NCBI GenBank assembly: GCA_026214975.1
Contig: CM047810.1
Span: 38,061,280-38,125,279, forward strand
Direction: 5' to 3'
Origin: Gentiana macrophylla
Lineage: Eukaryota; Streptophyta; Magnoliopsida; Gentianales; Gentianaceae
Length of the DNA stretch: 64,000 nt
The notes beneath the pieces are model-generated. The model was not told the DNA's origin. It did no database searches and saw nothing but the letters and a program-made list of their open reading frames with translations. Position 1 is the first letter of the stretch; each line of letters opens with the position of its first letter. Of the stretch, positions 20,932 through 32,345 are shown piece after piece. The translations under genes and the position numbers were made by a program.

Positions 20932-21729
20932 GGCGATGTTGCTTTCGATGACACCTCCGGAGCCGGAGCCCACGTAAATAACAACTGGGACAACGACGTA
21001 GCCCCCGCCGGATCCGAGGTAAATAACTGGGACGGTGGTCATGGTGACGTCTTTCAAGTTGAAGAGGAGCCATGGTTCAAACGCTATTTTGAACAATCGT
21101 ATCTTTGTTACCCAATTTCATATATAGGAAAACCAGAGGATGGGAACAGGATAATAATGCCTCAATCAGCCTTAGACCATTTAGCATCATTAAAGATTCA
21201 ATTCCCTATGATTTTCCAGATCAAAAGTCACTTTCATGGCGAACCCATCTCGCATTGTGGCGTTCTTGAATTCACAGCAAATGAAGGATATGTGTTTATG
21301 CCTAATTGGATGATGAAGAATCTGCAATTGGAGACACGTGAGCTTGTTAAGTTGAAAAGCACCAAACTTTCAAAAGGGACTTACCTGAAATTACAGCCAC
21401 ATCAAACAGAGTTCATCATGCTACAAAATCCAAAAGAGATTCTTGATAGGGCATTGACCAATTTTGCTTGCTTGACTAAATGGGACACTTTCATGATTTC
21501 TGAGAATGGGAATGAGTATTTGTTTGACGTATTGGAGACAGAGCCTGGAAACGCTATATCCGTTGTTGAAACTGATTGTGTTCTTGATTTTGAAGAGCCT
21601 TTGGATTACAAGGAAGTGGTAGAGGAGACAAAAAGAAGAAAACTGGCGGCTGCTAATAATGCATTGGTTCATAAAGACAGAGGTTCACAGCAAAAATCTA
21701 TTAATCAAGAAACAGACACTAAAGTTTAA
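20932..21729 (+). pseudogene. UFD1-like gene copy, N terminus broken
   Basis: UFD1 is the ubiquitin-recognition cofactor of the CDC48/p97-NPL4 segregase. The open frame from 20932 reads an acidic/Gly-Asn stretch, then FEQSYLCYPISYIGKPEDG, IIMPQSALDHLASL, HCGVLEFTANEGYVFMPNWM, KGTYLKLQPHQTEF and VETDCVLDFEEPLDYKE, covering the double-psi-barrel/UFD1 N domain. The only in-frame ATG (21157) falls inside the conserved IIMP word. Upstream, an ATG at 20843 opens a matching acidic leader but in another frame, and TGA at 20929 blocks it. The coding part has no intron and stops at 21729 after about 190 residues of the normally longer protein. I infer a retrocopy or decayed paralogue; a real gene with sequencing errors in its first exon is the alternative. 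Confidence 0.75.
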
Positions 21730-21879
21730 GGCATTTACTGGTGCGTCAAGAAGATTAGGCTGATTTTTCAGCTACTTTAATTTGCTTTTGTTTTTTCAAA
21801 CTTTGATTGATTCTAATTCACAACCCATGCTTATTCTGTCACTTTGTTTACTATTATACAATTAAGTTCTTAATTGTGT

Positions 21880-21985
21880 CACTTCATAAAATGTTGTTGT
21901 CATTGGATGTCACTTCATAAAATGTTGGTGTCATTGAGTGTCACTGCATAAGGTGTCGCTCATAAAATGAGATATCAGAATAAAG
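21880..21985 (+). repeat. Degenerate precursor units of the minisatellite
   Basis: TGTCACTTCATAAAATGTT occurs twice, followed by TGTCACTGCATAAGGTGTCGCTCATAAAATG in shorter variants. These words share the GGTGTCACTTCAT core of the array that starts at about 22125, so they look like its seed region downstream of the UFD1-like copy. Confidence 0.6.
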
Positions 21986-22124
21986 AGGACGAAAAAAATA
22001 TGAATTAGGGTGAAAGAATCATGTTAATTGTAGTTTTATATCAAAAGATGTAGCCGTTTGAAGTCAATTTATGAAGAAAAAAAAATCTATTTTCTGAAAT
22101 TGAGTCGGAAAAATATAAAATGTC

Positions 22125-22382
22125 ATTGTGGTGTCGCATCATCAAATTGCATCAGGGTGGTCACTACATCGCGGTGTCTCTGCATCGGGGTGGCCACTGC
22201 ATCGCGGTGGTCAATGGATCGGGGGTGGTCAATGCATCGCGGTGTCACTTCATCGCGGTGATCACTGCATCGCGTGGTCAATAGATCGGGGGAGGTCAAT
22301 GTATCACGCTGGTCAATGCATCGCGATGGTCACTACATCGGAGGTGTCTTTGCATCGAGGTGTCTCTGCATCACGGCGTTTA
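22125..22382 (+). repeat. Minisatellite, left part
   Basis: Tandem 16-22 bp units of the type GGTGTCACTGCATCGC / GGTGGTCAATGCATCGC. It is interrupted by the CACTA element at 22386 and continues at 27167. Open frames here are a by-product of the repeat. Confidence 0.88.
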
Positions 22383-22399
22383 TGTCACTACAAGAATAT

Positions 22400-22720
22400 G
22401 ATGTTTTAGCGACAAGAGTTTTTGAGACTACCTCATGTAGTCTTAAATACCTATGTTTTGAGACTATATGTTAGTCTCAAATAGCTGTTAATGGCATTTA
22501 GAAATATTAGGATATTTGTGGCTGACGGTAGTCGGAAATAAAAAATTTATTGCGACTACATGTGATAGCAAATACCCAAATTCATATTTGGCCCAAATAT
22601 TTGGTGTAAAAATTAGCGTGCGTTTTTTTTAATGGCGGGAAATCATTTTTGAGACTACATTGAGTAGTGGCAAAAGTATGTATTAATATTAGCGGCTACG
22701 AAAAGTTACTAATATTATAC
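22400..22720. repeat. CACTA left subterminal repeats
   Basis: Repeated GCGAC/GAGACTAC words and their inverses (TAGTCTCAAA) occur in both orientations, as at the right end. They are the likely binding sites of the TNPA-type protein. Confidence 0.75.
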
Positions 22721-24838
22721 CGTCCGATTCCAAACCCACGTATGCGTGACACGCTGGAATATATCATATTTAATCTGAAATAATATATAAAAAAGGGGGG
22801 TTTTGTCACTACGGTATAGTCACTAAAAAAATCCCCACCGGCGCGCTTTCATTCCCGCTAATTTTCCCAAAATTTTCGTAAAAAATTGAAATAAAGTAAA
22901 ATAAACTGCCCAAATATATCAGCCAATAAACCCTCGAACAAGAGTTATTTCCCTCTCTTGCGGTAATTGTCGATTTTAGGTATCAGCATCTCCGGTGAAC
23001 AAGTGTTTCAGGTATTTTTTCTTTCTTTTTCCTTAGTTTCTGGGTTAAGGATTTGATTCGATGAAGGACATTTTTAATCGGTCATGCTGGCTGCTATTTT
23101 GAAAAGGACATAAATAGAGGTGCTAACTATTTATTCTGGCATAACGAAGAAGATGCAGTTTTGAAGATGTAATTTGAAGTGGTATAGTCACTAAAATCGA
23201 GTGAATGTCAATTCTGTTTCTCAATCCCTCAATTCAATTTTAGTTACTGTTTCTTAATTTTGTTCTGTTTTTTTAATGAGTGAATGTCTTATATTCATTT
23301 GTGTTTAATAGGAAGAAAAGAAAATAGTCACCCAAGTAAAAAGGCTGTGGAAATTTCAGGGATACGCTTAGCTGTTTCAAGGTATTTTAAATTGTCTTGT
23401 CACCTGAACATTTTTTTTTGGCTGTGAAGTTTTGATGATTTTAGCTTTTTAGATGCTTTGAATTTTCGTATTTTTCGTAGTTGTTTCCTGCACTTTATGT
23501 TGTTTACGGGAGCATTTTGTGGTCAGAATTGGTATTCCCTTAATATGAGCAGCAGATATTCTGGCGAATAATAAAGCTCTCAGAGCTTTATGGCCTTTTA
23601 ATGTTTTTGATTTTTAATATAGACTAATATGTGCATTCTTTCAGACTGTTTCGAGTTTTGGTAAATCGAATGTTACATGTGAGTTGTGGTAATCCATCAA
23701 TTTTAGAAATCTGATTGAGTAGTCTTGGCATACTAGTTTGTATATTTGTGTCTTGATTAGTACCTGTTGTAGAAATTAGATTGAAGTTTGATTTGAATAT
23801 GATTTTAGAGGTCAAAGTGTTAAGTAATTGTTAATTAGTCTGCTTAATCTTGTATAATGAGTAATATAGAAGCTGAGTTCATCTAGAAGTTGAGTGAACC
23901 TTAATGAAGTTGATTTCATATAGAAGGTGAACATTCTTATTTTATAAGCATGCTGGAACATCAATTACACTTAGTGATCAGCCTTGAAGAGTCTGAACTT
24001 GAGGCTGAAGCATTTAGTAAAACAGAGGCTGAAGCACCAGCCCCCACCGCCTACAGGTGTAATATGGATAAGGCATGTATACCAAAGCTGTACAACATAG
24101 TGAAAGCGACAAAGATAGTCCTTGGCAATTGTTTGTAGCCTTTTTTGCTTCCTTACTATTTGTATTTTGTAGTCGAAACCACTTAGAGAGCTTCAAAACC
24201 TATTAAGCCCTTCTTAGCAACTTAAAGAATTACAAGATACAAGTGTCCATGTCCAGTTAGAATTTCCACTTGGTATACTTTTTGCGTGAATTGCTTTCAT
24301 TTCTAAGATGGAGTTTCTGATTTGAATCCATATATTAATGTTTGAGGTTGCTTTAAATGCATATGTGCTATATGATATTATGCTATGTGACATGACAGGA
24401 GAAATGCATTAGCTTAAGTTTTGCGTGTAACGTGAAATTTGTGAGACTGTTTTAGAAATTTGATTTAATATTCCATTTGAATTTTATATTGCATCATCTT
24501 GAATATGTCTAATTCACAGAATTGACACTTGTGCACATTGAACTTGATCATAATTGGCACAAAAGTTAAACTCAATATTATATGAATAGCTTTGCAAGAT
24601 AGTTATATTCTTTTGAATTGTAGTCCAGGTTTGAGCCTTAAGTAGAGGTTAACAATATGTTTGCCTTGTTAAGTTGTAAGAGAGTATGTATATTTTGACA
24701 CTACTATTACTGTGTTAAGCATTTTTTATGTTTACAAAGAAGGCTAAACTTGATATATGCCTGATTCATTAACAATTTGCTTTATTTGCTGATTTAATAC
24801 ATACATGTCTAATGAGTATTATACAGTCTTGTTGACTA

Positions 24839-25315
24839 ATGGACAAAAGTTGGACACATATCCGAAATCGAAGAAGCCAAGATTTTTGGGACGGATTGAA
24901 ACGTTTTATAGAGCATGCAAAAAATTACGCAAACGATGTCGGTGAGATTAGTTGTCCTTGTAAGAAGTGTCTAAACCACCGCATGCAACTTCCTGATGTG
25001 GCTTTTGGACATATTTACCAAAACGGATTCGATCCAACATACAATAGATGGTATTTTCATGGCGAAGGATACAAAACAAAATCCGCACAACTTGTGCCTG
25101 AATCAGGAGATGAGATGACAGGTATATTGAATGATGTTGCTGCTATGTCTGGAACCAATGACCTACCCACCGATAGACCCGATGTTGCCAGTACATCTGA
25201 AGCTAATTACGTACCCTATGAAGAACCGGAGGATATGAAGGATCTACATGATTCGGAGTTCAACGATTTAGTATCCAACATACAACAATATATACAATGG
25301 GATTTTATATATTAG
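24839..25315 (+). CDS. CACTA transposase-associated domain protein (remnant)
   Basis: It encodes MDKSWTHIRNRRSQDFWDGL...FIEHAKNYANDVGEISCPCKKCLNH, then a HIYQNGFDPTYNRWYFHGE motif. This is the Transpos_assoc domain found at the N terminus of CACTA TNPD proteins; the Cys/His residues suggest zinc binding. The following acidic/Thr-rich linker ends at a stop after 158 residues, where a full TNPD would continue for several hundred residues into the catalytic domain. No transposase_21 (DDE) sequence follows, so this product could not cut DNA. The start codon is the first ATG of the domain, and 22.7-24.8 kb upstream looks like leader and introns. Confidence 0.8.
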   Translation: MDKSWTHIRNRRSQDFWDGLKRFIEHAKNYANDVGEISCPCKKCLNHRMQLPDVAFGHIYQNGFDPTYNRWYFHGEGYKTKSAQLVPESGDEMTGILNDVAAMSGTNDLPTDRPDVASTSEANYVPYEEPEDMKDLHDSEFNDLVSNIQQYIQWDFIY

Positions 25316-25739
25316 AAGTTATTACATATATTGGGAGATTCTTGTATACAATCCCCCTAATGCACCATTTTAGACAATTTCTGTTGCATTGTAGAGTCGC
25401 TATGCAACACTGAGCAGGGGAATTTGTGTATGATTAGTTAATTGTCAAATTGTGGTTCATTATGGACTGTTAAGATATTAGAAATGTAGAATTGATTTGA
25501 TTTCTTGCCTAATCAATCATTAGGGGAAACATTTACGCGGGGTTTGCTTAGCACTACAAATTAGACTTGAAGGGTTGAATCAGAGTCTGTATGAATTGAT
25601 CTATTTGTTATTTGGCCCAGCCTAGATCTTTTCATCTAGGTAAAGCTACTGTTTTTCTTGCAAAAGATTCATTACTACTGATTGCTATGCTTTTATAAGA
25701 TGTATCACTGACAAATGTTTATGTAACTATGTTCCATAG

Positions 25740-25857
25740 GGGGCCAAACAAAATAATAAGCCCGCTTCTATAATAGCAGTATGGGGTGATAAGCATAAAC
25801 GAAAAGGAAATTGGGCAAATGCCCAAGCCGAGCAGAATTTCGTAAGTATTTATCCTC

Positions 25858-25896
<39 letters not shown>

Positions 25897-26402
25897 AGTA
25901 TCATATTAATTATATATGCATTAAACTTACTCTTGATTGATATTACCTTTTGCAGCATGCATTGACGGAGAGAGAGACCCAAGCAAAAGCTACTCAGGCA
26001 GCCTCGAGCTCCACCGATACCACATCCATATCCCTCCCACCAGACCAGGAGCGTGCAATCATGGAGCAAGTTTTGGGTAGGCAAAGAGGATACATGCCTG
26101 GTATTGGACCTACCGTGTCACGTGCACCCTCAGGTGCCTTTCGGTCTACCTCGTCTTTGAGTTCAGTCTCTTTGGAGGAGCATCAACGTGTGGTGCAAGA
26201 GCTGAAGGATATGAAGGCTCTACAGACACAAATGATAGAGCAGATGAAGCAAATGCAGGCTTATTTTGCTACGATTTCTCCAGATATGACTTTTGCTCAG
26301 ATTCAGGTCCCTTCACCAGCTCCTCATACTTCTGATCCTCATTCCTCGGGTATGTCACCGCCTATTTGCGATGATATATGTGATTTAGAGGAGTCAGAGT
26401 AG
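25740..26402 (+). CDS. CACTA TNPA-like protein, C-terminal exons
   Basis: Two joined exons are visible. Exon 25740-25841 (acceptor CATAG, donor GTAAGT) reads GAKQNNKPASIIAVWGDKHK. Exon 25956-26402 (acceptor TTTTGCAG) continues in phase with HALTERETQAKATQA, a PGIGPTVSR word, a predicted coiled coil (SLEEHQRVVQELKDMKALQT) and an acidic C terminus. This pattern fits the plant Transposase_24/TNPA-like family, which binds the subterminal repeats. The upstream exons with the DNA-binding part were not found, so the gene is probably truncated. The intron 25842-25955 contains a short (TA)n run. Confidence 0.7.
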
Positions 26403-26679
26403 TTTTTATATATTAGAACATGTTTCTTTTTGGTATGTTATCAAATAGGTTTTATTTTGTGTTGTCAAACGTTTAAGGAATGTCTTTTGGATATATCGGG
26501 TACAACATGAACTATTATAATGTGCTATGTTATATATTTTTGTAGATCTGTTTTTTTTTTTACTGTATTGTCTTGTTGCTTTTAATTTTTTTTATTATAA
26601 TTGAAAAGGAAAAAAAATCTGTAATTGATGATATAAATTAATTATTATAAAAAAATGTAATATAAAAAAAATGTGTATA

Positions 26680-27163
26680 CATATATTTGCGACTACACAT
26701 GGCCGTCAATAATATTGCAGTGAAAATAAGTAGAACATTTGCGACCACATTTGTAGTCTCTATTACTAAGATAATATTAATTTACAACAAAAAGTTGTCT
26801 CAAATAACGTGTCCATGTAATCTGACACCTCATTTGCCAGCTCAGTGCCACGTCAACGTATTTGTCCACGTAAGTCGACATGTAAGGATCCATGTCAGCT
26901 GCCAGCGCATTGACACGTCACATCCCACGTCATGCTGACATGGCAGGTTGGAAGCGGGTTCACAGAATTTGAGACTACTTGTGGCCGCAAATAATACGTA
27001 ATATTTGTCACAACTGGATGTAGTCGCTAATGAACTATTTGAGACAAGCTTTTGGCGACTACACACTAGCGACTATCCGTAGTCGCTAAAAGTACATTTG
27101 CGACTACAAAGACCTTTTAGCGACTACATTTTGTGGCCGCAAAAATGCTTTTTCCTTGTAGTG
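26680..27163. repeat. CACTA right subterminal repeats
   Basis: At least seven TTTGCGACTACA/TAGTCGC-type words in both orientations lie between 26690 and 27135, next to the right terminal repeat. Confidence 0.78.
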
Positions 27164-27166
27164 TGT

Positions 27167-28970
27167 ATCGGGGATGGTCACTGCATTATGGTGTCTCTGC
27201 ATCGGGGGTGGTCACGGCATCGCGGTTGTGAGTGCATCATCGCGCTAACTTCATCATTGTAGTACCGTGATCGCGTGTGTCTACATCGCGGTGTCACTTC
27301 ATCACGGTGTGTCTCAGATCGCGGTTGTCGTCGCACGCACCGCGGTGTCTCAGATCGCGCGTGTGTCTCGTGATCAGCGGTGTCTCTACATCACGGTGTC
27401 TCTGCATCGCGGTGTGTCTACATCGTGGTGTCACTTCATCACGGTGTCTCTGCATCGCGGTGTGTCTACATCACGATTGTCAGTGCATCACGGTGTCTCT
27501 GCATCGCGGTGTCTCTGTATCGCGGTGTCTCTACATCGCGGTATCACTTCATCGCGGTGTCTCTGCATCGCGGTTGTCAGTGCATCACGGTGTCACTTCA
27601 TCGCGGTGTCTCTGCATCGCGGTGTCACTGCATCGCGGTGTCTCTACATCGCGGTGTCTCTATATTGCGGTGTCACTTCATCGCGGCGTCTTTATATCGC
27701 GGTGGTCACTGCATCGTGGTGTCTCTACATCGCGGTTGTCAGTGCAACATGGTTGTCAGTGCATCGAGGTGTCTCCACATCGAGGTGTCCCTGCATCGAG
27801 GTGTCCCTGCATCGCGGTGTCACTTCATCGGGGTGGTCACTGCATCGGGGTGGCCACTGCATCGCGGTGTCTCTGCATCGTCAAATGTTATAGCATTACG
27901 ATGTCTCTGCATCGCGGTGTCACTTCATCGCGGTGACTCTGCATCGGAGGTGGTCACTGCATCGAGGTGTTCAACGGATCTGGGTGGTCAATGTATCGCA
28001 GTGACACTTCATCGAGGTGTCTCTGCAAAGCGGCGTCTCTGCATCGCATTGTCTCTACATCGGGGGTGGTCACTGCATCGCGGTGTCTCGGCATCTGTGG
28101 TGGTCATTGCATCGCGGTGTCACTTCATCACGGTGTCTCTACAATGCGGTGTCACTTCATCGCGGTGTCTTTGCATCGCGTTGTCACTTCATCGCGATGT
28201 CTCTACATCGTGGTGTCACTTCATCGTGGTGTCTCTGCATCGTGATGTATTTGCAATGCGGTGTCACTTTATCGCGGTGTCTTTGCATCGTCAACTCAAA
28301 TGTTATAACATCGCGATGTATCTACAATACGGCGTCTCTGCATTGCGGTGTCACTTCATCGTGGTGTCTCTTCAATACGGTGTCACTTCATCACGATGTC
28401 TCTGCATCACGGTTGTCAGTGCATCGCGGTGTCTCTGCATCGTCAAATGTTATAACATCGTGATGTCTCTACATAGGTGGTGGTCATTGCATCGCGGTGT
28501 CTCTGCATCTGGGGTGGTCACTGCATCGTGGTGTCTCTGCATCGGATGTGGTCACTGCATCGAGGTGATTAATGGATCTAGCGTGGTCAATGCATCGCGG
28601 TGTCACTTCGTTGAGGCGTCTCTGCATCGCGGGTGGTCACTACGCCGCCGTGTCACTTCATCGAGGTGTCTCTACAATGCGGCGTCTCTGCATTGGGGGT
28701 GTTCACTGCATCGCGATGTCTCTGCATCGCGGTGTCACTTCATTGTGGTGTCTCTACATCACGGTGTCGCTTCATCGCCGTGTCTCTACATCGCGGTGTC
28801 TCTGCATCGATAAGGTCATCACATTGGGCGTCGCGGTGGTCAATGCATCGCGATGGTCAATGCGGTGGTCAATGTATCGGGGTGGTAAATGCATCGCGGA
28901 GGTCATTCAATCGCGGTGGTCAATGTATCGGGGGTGGTCATTGTATCGCGATGGTCAATACATCGGTTTT
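27167..28970 (+). repeat. Minisatellite, right part (16-17 bp units)
   Basis: Over 100 tandem units of GGTGTCTCTGCATCGC, GGTGTCACTTCATCGC and GGTGGTCACTGCATCGC fill 1.8 kb. Since 16 is not a multiple of 3 and the unit rarely makes stops, long frames exist in all three plus readings (up to 477 codons, repeating the SLHRGV/CLCIAV words). They are not genes. The array continues the one at 22125-22382. Confidence 0.95.
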
Positions 28971-29332
28971 AAAAAAAAAAAACCTTGAATAGCGCCTTAA
29001 AAAAAACTGTACAGTGCCTGAAAAAATATTTATAAAAATAAAAATTAAAAAAACAAACTGAATAGTGCTTTTTAAATAAAATATAATAATTATAAAAAAA
29101 AAACATTACCCATGCTGCAGTTTTTTTTATTTCCTTTTTATTTTGTTTTTTCTTCATTATGGGTATTTGAGTCCATCTATCCAATTTGTGTCCTTATAAT
29201 CAAATAAGATTTCTTGGTGTCCTATTTGCCCTATTAAGTCTATTTTGTGTCCTTTTGGACTCTTGCCCCTATTTTTTTCTCTAAAAAAAAGGTCTTTAGG
29301 TTTTTTTAGCCCAAGAAAAGAAAGAATTTAGT

Positions 29333-29384
<52 letters not shown>

Positions 29385-29395
29385 AATACAAAGAA
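28971..29395. other. AT-rich spacer with (AAT)n
   Basis: A/T runs occupy 28971-29150, and an (AAT)n run of about 16 units lies at 29332-29382. At 29187-29250 there is an inverted, diverged match to 20690-20752. No gene seen. Confidence 0.6.
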
Positions 29396-30350
29396 TGAGG
29401 ATAAACATCAATTAAAAAACAAAAAACAAAAAATCCATTTATATATAGGAAACGTAAACAAAAAATAAAATTAAAAAAATAGTAACAAACTATTATAAAT
29501 ATGCTTTATGCAATAATAACAAAACATATAGTATAGCATAATTTCACATAAACTATTTCATTCTTCCCAGACAAAAATTCCATGCTCACCAAAAGTACCC
29601 GGCAATAATTCATTAATAAAAATTAACAAAACATCATAACTACTATATCGTTCCTAACTAATTATAGACACATGTTCAAATTTCATATTTTAATGCTTAT
29701 ATTTTCTAAAGCCTATATTTTCTTTCTACTTTTCATCAAGAATTTACAAAGTTACTTTTACTCAATTTCAATTGGTGTACCTTACATGTTTATCAAAAAA
29801 ACAATTGTACCTAGCCTATATATATAAGATGAAGCATAGGTACAATTGTTACAATTGCATCCTAACGCCACATTCACATATTCAGTATTTAATAACATAA
29901 AGTAAGATATTACACCATATCGATAATCCACTGTCACAAATTCATCCATACTAAAAATAACACATACTTTACGTTAATTACAACACAACATGCGTGCACG
30001 CAACTTAGAGTAGGAACACTCCACATTTGGTGCAATTTTTTAGTATAATTTAAATCGTTATTCAATGAGTAATAATGGAGTCAATTGTGAAGGTAATCAA
30101 GATGATGTAATTACCATCCTCATAGACAGTGATGCATCTCACACTTTCTTAGACCAACAGGTTTCCAATGAGGTGCAGTGTGACATAACCCACTCACCAC
30201 ATGCTAATAATCACAGTAGTAGATGTAAACAGAATGATGAGTGAGTTTACGTGTCTAAACTTGCCATGGATCGTGCAAGGGGTTAAGTATAAGATGTGAG
30301 ATTGATCAAGTTGAGAGGATGTGACATGGTATTAAGGGTGGATTGGATAA
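29396..30350 (+). repeat. Duplicated gypsy segment, copy 1 (with protease remnant)
   Basis: It matches 32345-33660 with many small differences. Both copies include a protease fragment: here TILIDSDASHTFLDQQVSNEV at 30108-30170, where the catalytic DSG is changed to DSD. Because an internal protease is inside the repeat, these are not ordinary LTRs. Confidence 0.75.
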
Positions 30351-30549
30351 AATGTTACAATCCAATGGTCTTTACTTCAACAAAACATAGATGGTTTTCA
30401 CTAACAAAAGAGAACAAATTAAGCTGAAACGTTACGCATAAGAAACTTAACTTAAGATTATCAGTTGTAAAATCATTAATAAGGAATTGAGAAAAGGGAA
30501 CTATGGATTCCTCGGGCACGTCAATTTGACACCAAAACATGCCCTAAAT

Positions 30550-32345
30550 CTTGTGCCTATTGAACTTACTCATGTTCTAGAAGAGTATCATGACGTGTTT
30601 GCAAATTCCCAATGAGTGCCATCAAAGAAGGGCTATGAGCATCCCATAACTTTGACAGAAGGTGTTGGACCTGTGAAAATAAACTTTATAGGTATGCAAA
30701 CTGTCAAAAGGATAAAATAGAGTAGTTGGTGGATCAAATACTACAACGGGGATAATACAGCACAATAGTAGTCCATTTTCATCACTCTTGCTCCTTGTGA
30801 AGAAGAAAAGTGGAACATAGAGATGTTGTGTGGATTACAGCAGGTTGAATGACTTGATTGTCAAAGATAGCTACCATATTCCTCTAATTGTTGAATTTTT
30901 TGATGAGTGCTAGGGCATTTTCAAGAAAAGACTCGAGGTCTGGATTCCATCAGATACGATGACGGAAGATTACGTCTAGAAGAATACCTTAGTAACTCAT
31001 CATGGCCAGTTAGAATTCAAAATGATGCCATTTGGGCTCACGAATGCCTAGCCACATTTCAAAGAAGTATGAATAAGATGCTGAGACCTTGACTGAGGAA
31101 GTTTGTGCTGGTATATTTTTGATGTCATCTTCATCTTACGCCTTTACATGGCTTCCCACATACATCTTAAAGTGGTTCTGGAAGTTTTGAAGAAGAACCA
31201 ATACTATGCTAAATTGTCCACGTGCTCTTTTGGACAAACTAAGGTGGAATACTTAGGCCATATCATACATAAGGGTGATGTGCATGCTGAGCCAAGAAAG
31301 ATTTAAGCCATGTCGGATTGTCCCAGCCCTACAATGAGACTGAACCGAGAGGGTTTTTGGGCTTAATAGGTTTATATAGGAGATTTGTCCCCTATTATGG
31401 GATTATTGATAATCCCTTGAATGACTTACACAAGAAAAGATGGGCTTTTTTTGGTCGTAGAGTGCCTCAGAAGCATCTTAGAAACTCAAGGAGACCATGT
31501 GCAAATCACCAGTACTTTTTTTGCCAGATTTGGAATTCCATTTTTCTTTCTGCATTGAAAGAGATGCATGTGGGAAAGGCTTAGGAGCTGTTTTACAGCA
31601 AAACAAGAAATTTGTGAATTATCTAAGCAAGGCCTTCAACTCTAAGAAGATGATATTGTTCATCTACGAGAAGGAACTCCTGACACTCTTCATGAAAATA
31701 ACTAAATGGAAGCCATATATTCAAGGCAGTCCTTTTGTCATCAAAACTGGTCGACGGAGTATAAAGTTCATTCTGGATCATAGGGCCACTACAGCACTAC
31801 AACAAAAAAAGGGTGACCAAGTTACTTGGGTTGGATTCACTAGTGTACAAAAAGAGAAGTGAAAATGTAGTTGTTGATGCCTTGTACATACAAAGTATGT
31901 TTAGGGACCACCGTGTGTTGTGAGCACAATATCCTCTTCTTGGAAGCAATAAGTATCATCCAACTACAAGGGTGACCAAGATGTGGAGGAAACATTTCTG
32001 GCACTGGTGTTTAGTACAGCTTTAAATCCCCTCTACACTATGCACCACGAGATTCCTTAAGTACAAAAGAAGGATATACATAGGAACCCCATGAAGGTTT
32101 GAGATCCATTTTTGTAGAAGTTTAAGATCCAAATTGATAGAAAAGTTGCACTCAAGTCCAATAGGGGGTCAGTGCGTGTTATAGCAGGATTAAGAGACTT
32201 TTTATTGGCCACAACTTAAGACGGATGTTCAGGAAATGATCCAAAGGTGTATTACTTGTCAGCAGTGCAAAAGTGTATATGATATACCTCAAGGATTGCT
32301 CCACCCATTACCAGTCCCTCACATTCATGGTCACAACTCAGCATG
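30550..32345 (+). pseudogene. Decayed Ty3/gypsy pol (RT, RNase H, integrase start)
   Basis: Frames are broken by many stops. Recognisable words are CVDYSRLNDLIVKDSYHIP and FKMMPFGLTNA with changed neighbours (about 30820-31050), then NQYYAKLSTCSFGQTKVEYLGHII (31196-31270) and GFLGLIGLYRRFVPYYG. The RNase H region is 31497-31862 (RDACGKGLGAVLQQ, YEKELLTL), and an integrase zinc finger end follows (CITCQQCK, 32250-32275). The DSGASHTFLD protease and RT wording suggest a chromovirus-type gypsy lineage, different from A-C. It is an old relic cut off after the zinc finger. Confidence 0.85.

Larger units (their letters stand above)
22386..27163 (+). mobile_element. CACTA (En/Spm) transposon, internally deleted
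   Basis: It begins CACTACAAGAA and ends TTGTAGTG, so the ends are inverted CACTACAAG(G/A)A repeats. It is flanked by TGT on both sides (22383-22385, 27164-27166), the 3-bp duplication expected for CACTA elements. Subterminal repeats of the type TTGCGACTACA / TTGAGACTAC fill 22400-22720 and 26680-27160. The coding remnants are a transposase-associated N-terminal domain and a TNPA-like C-terminal part. The catalytic TNPD core is missing in 4.8 kb, so it is non-autonomous. Confidence 0.93.

Noticed and set aside
27167..28970. CRISPR-like repeat array
   Set aside because: Units are directly adjacent without unique spacers, and the genome is a plant; it is a minisatellite.
27267..28988. Long overlapping open frames of up to 477 codons in all three plus frames
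   Set aside because: They come from the 16-17 bp minisatellite unit, which rarely forms stops; the peptide is the same short repeat in each frame.
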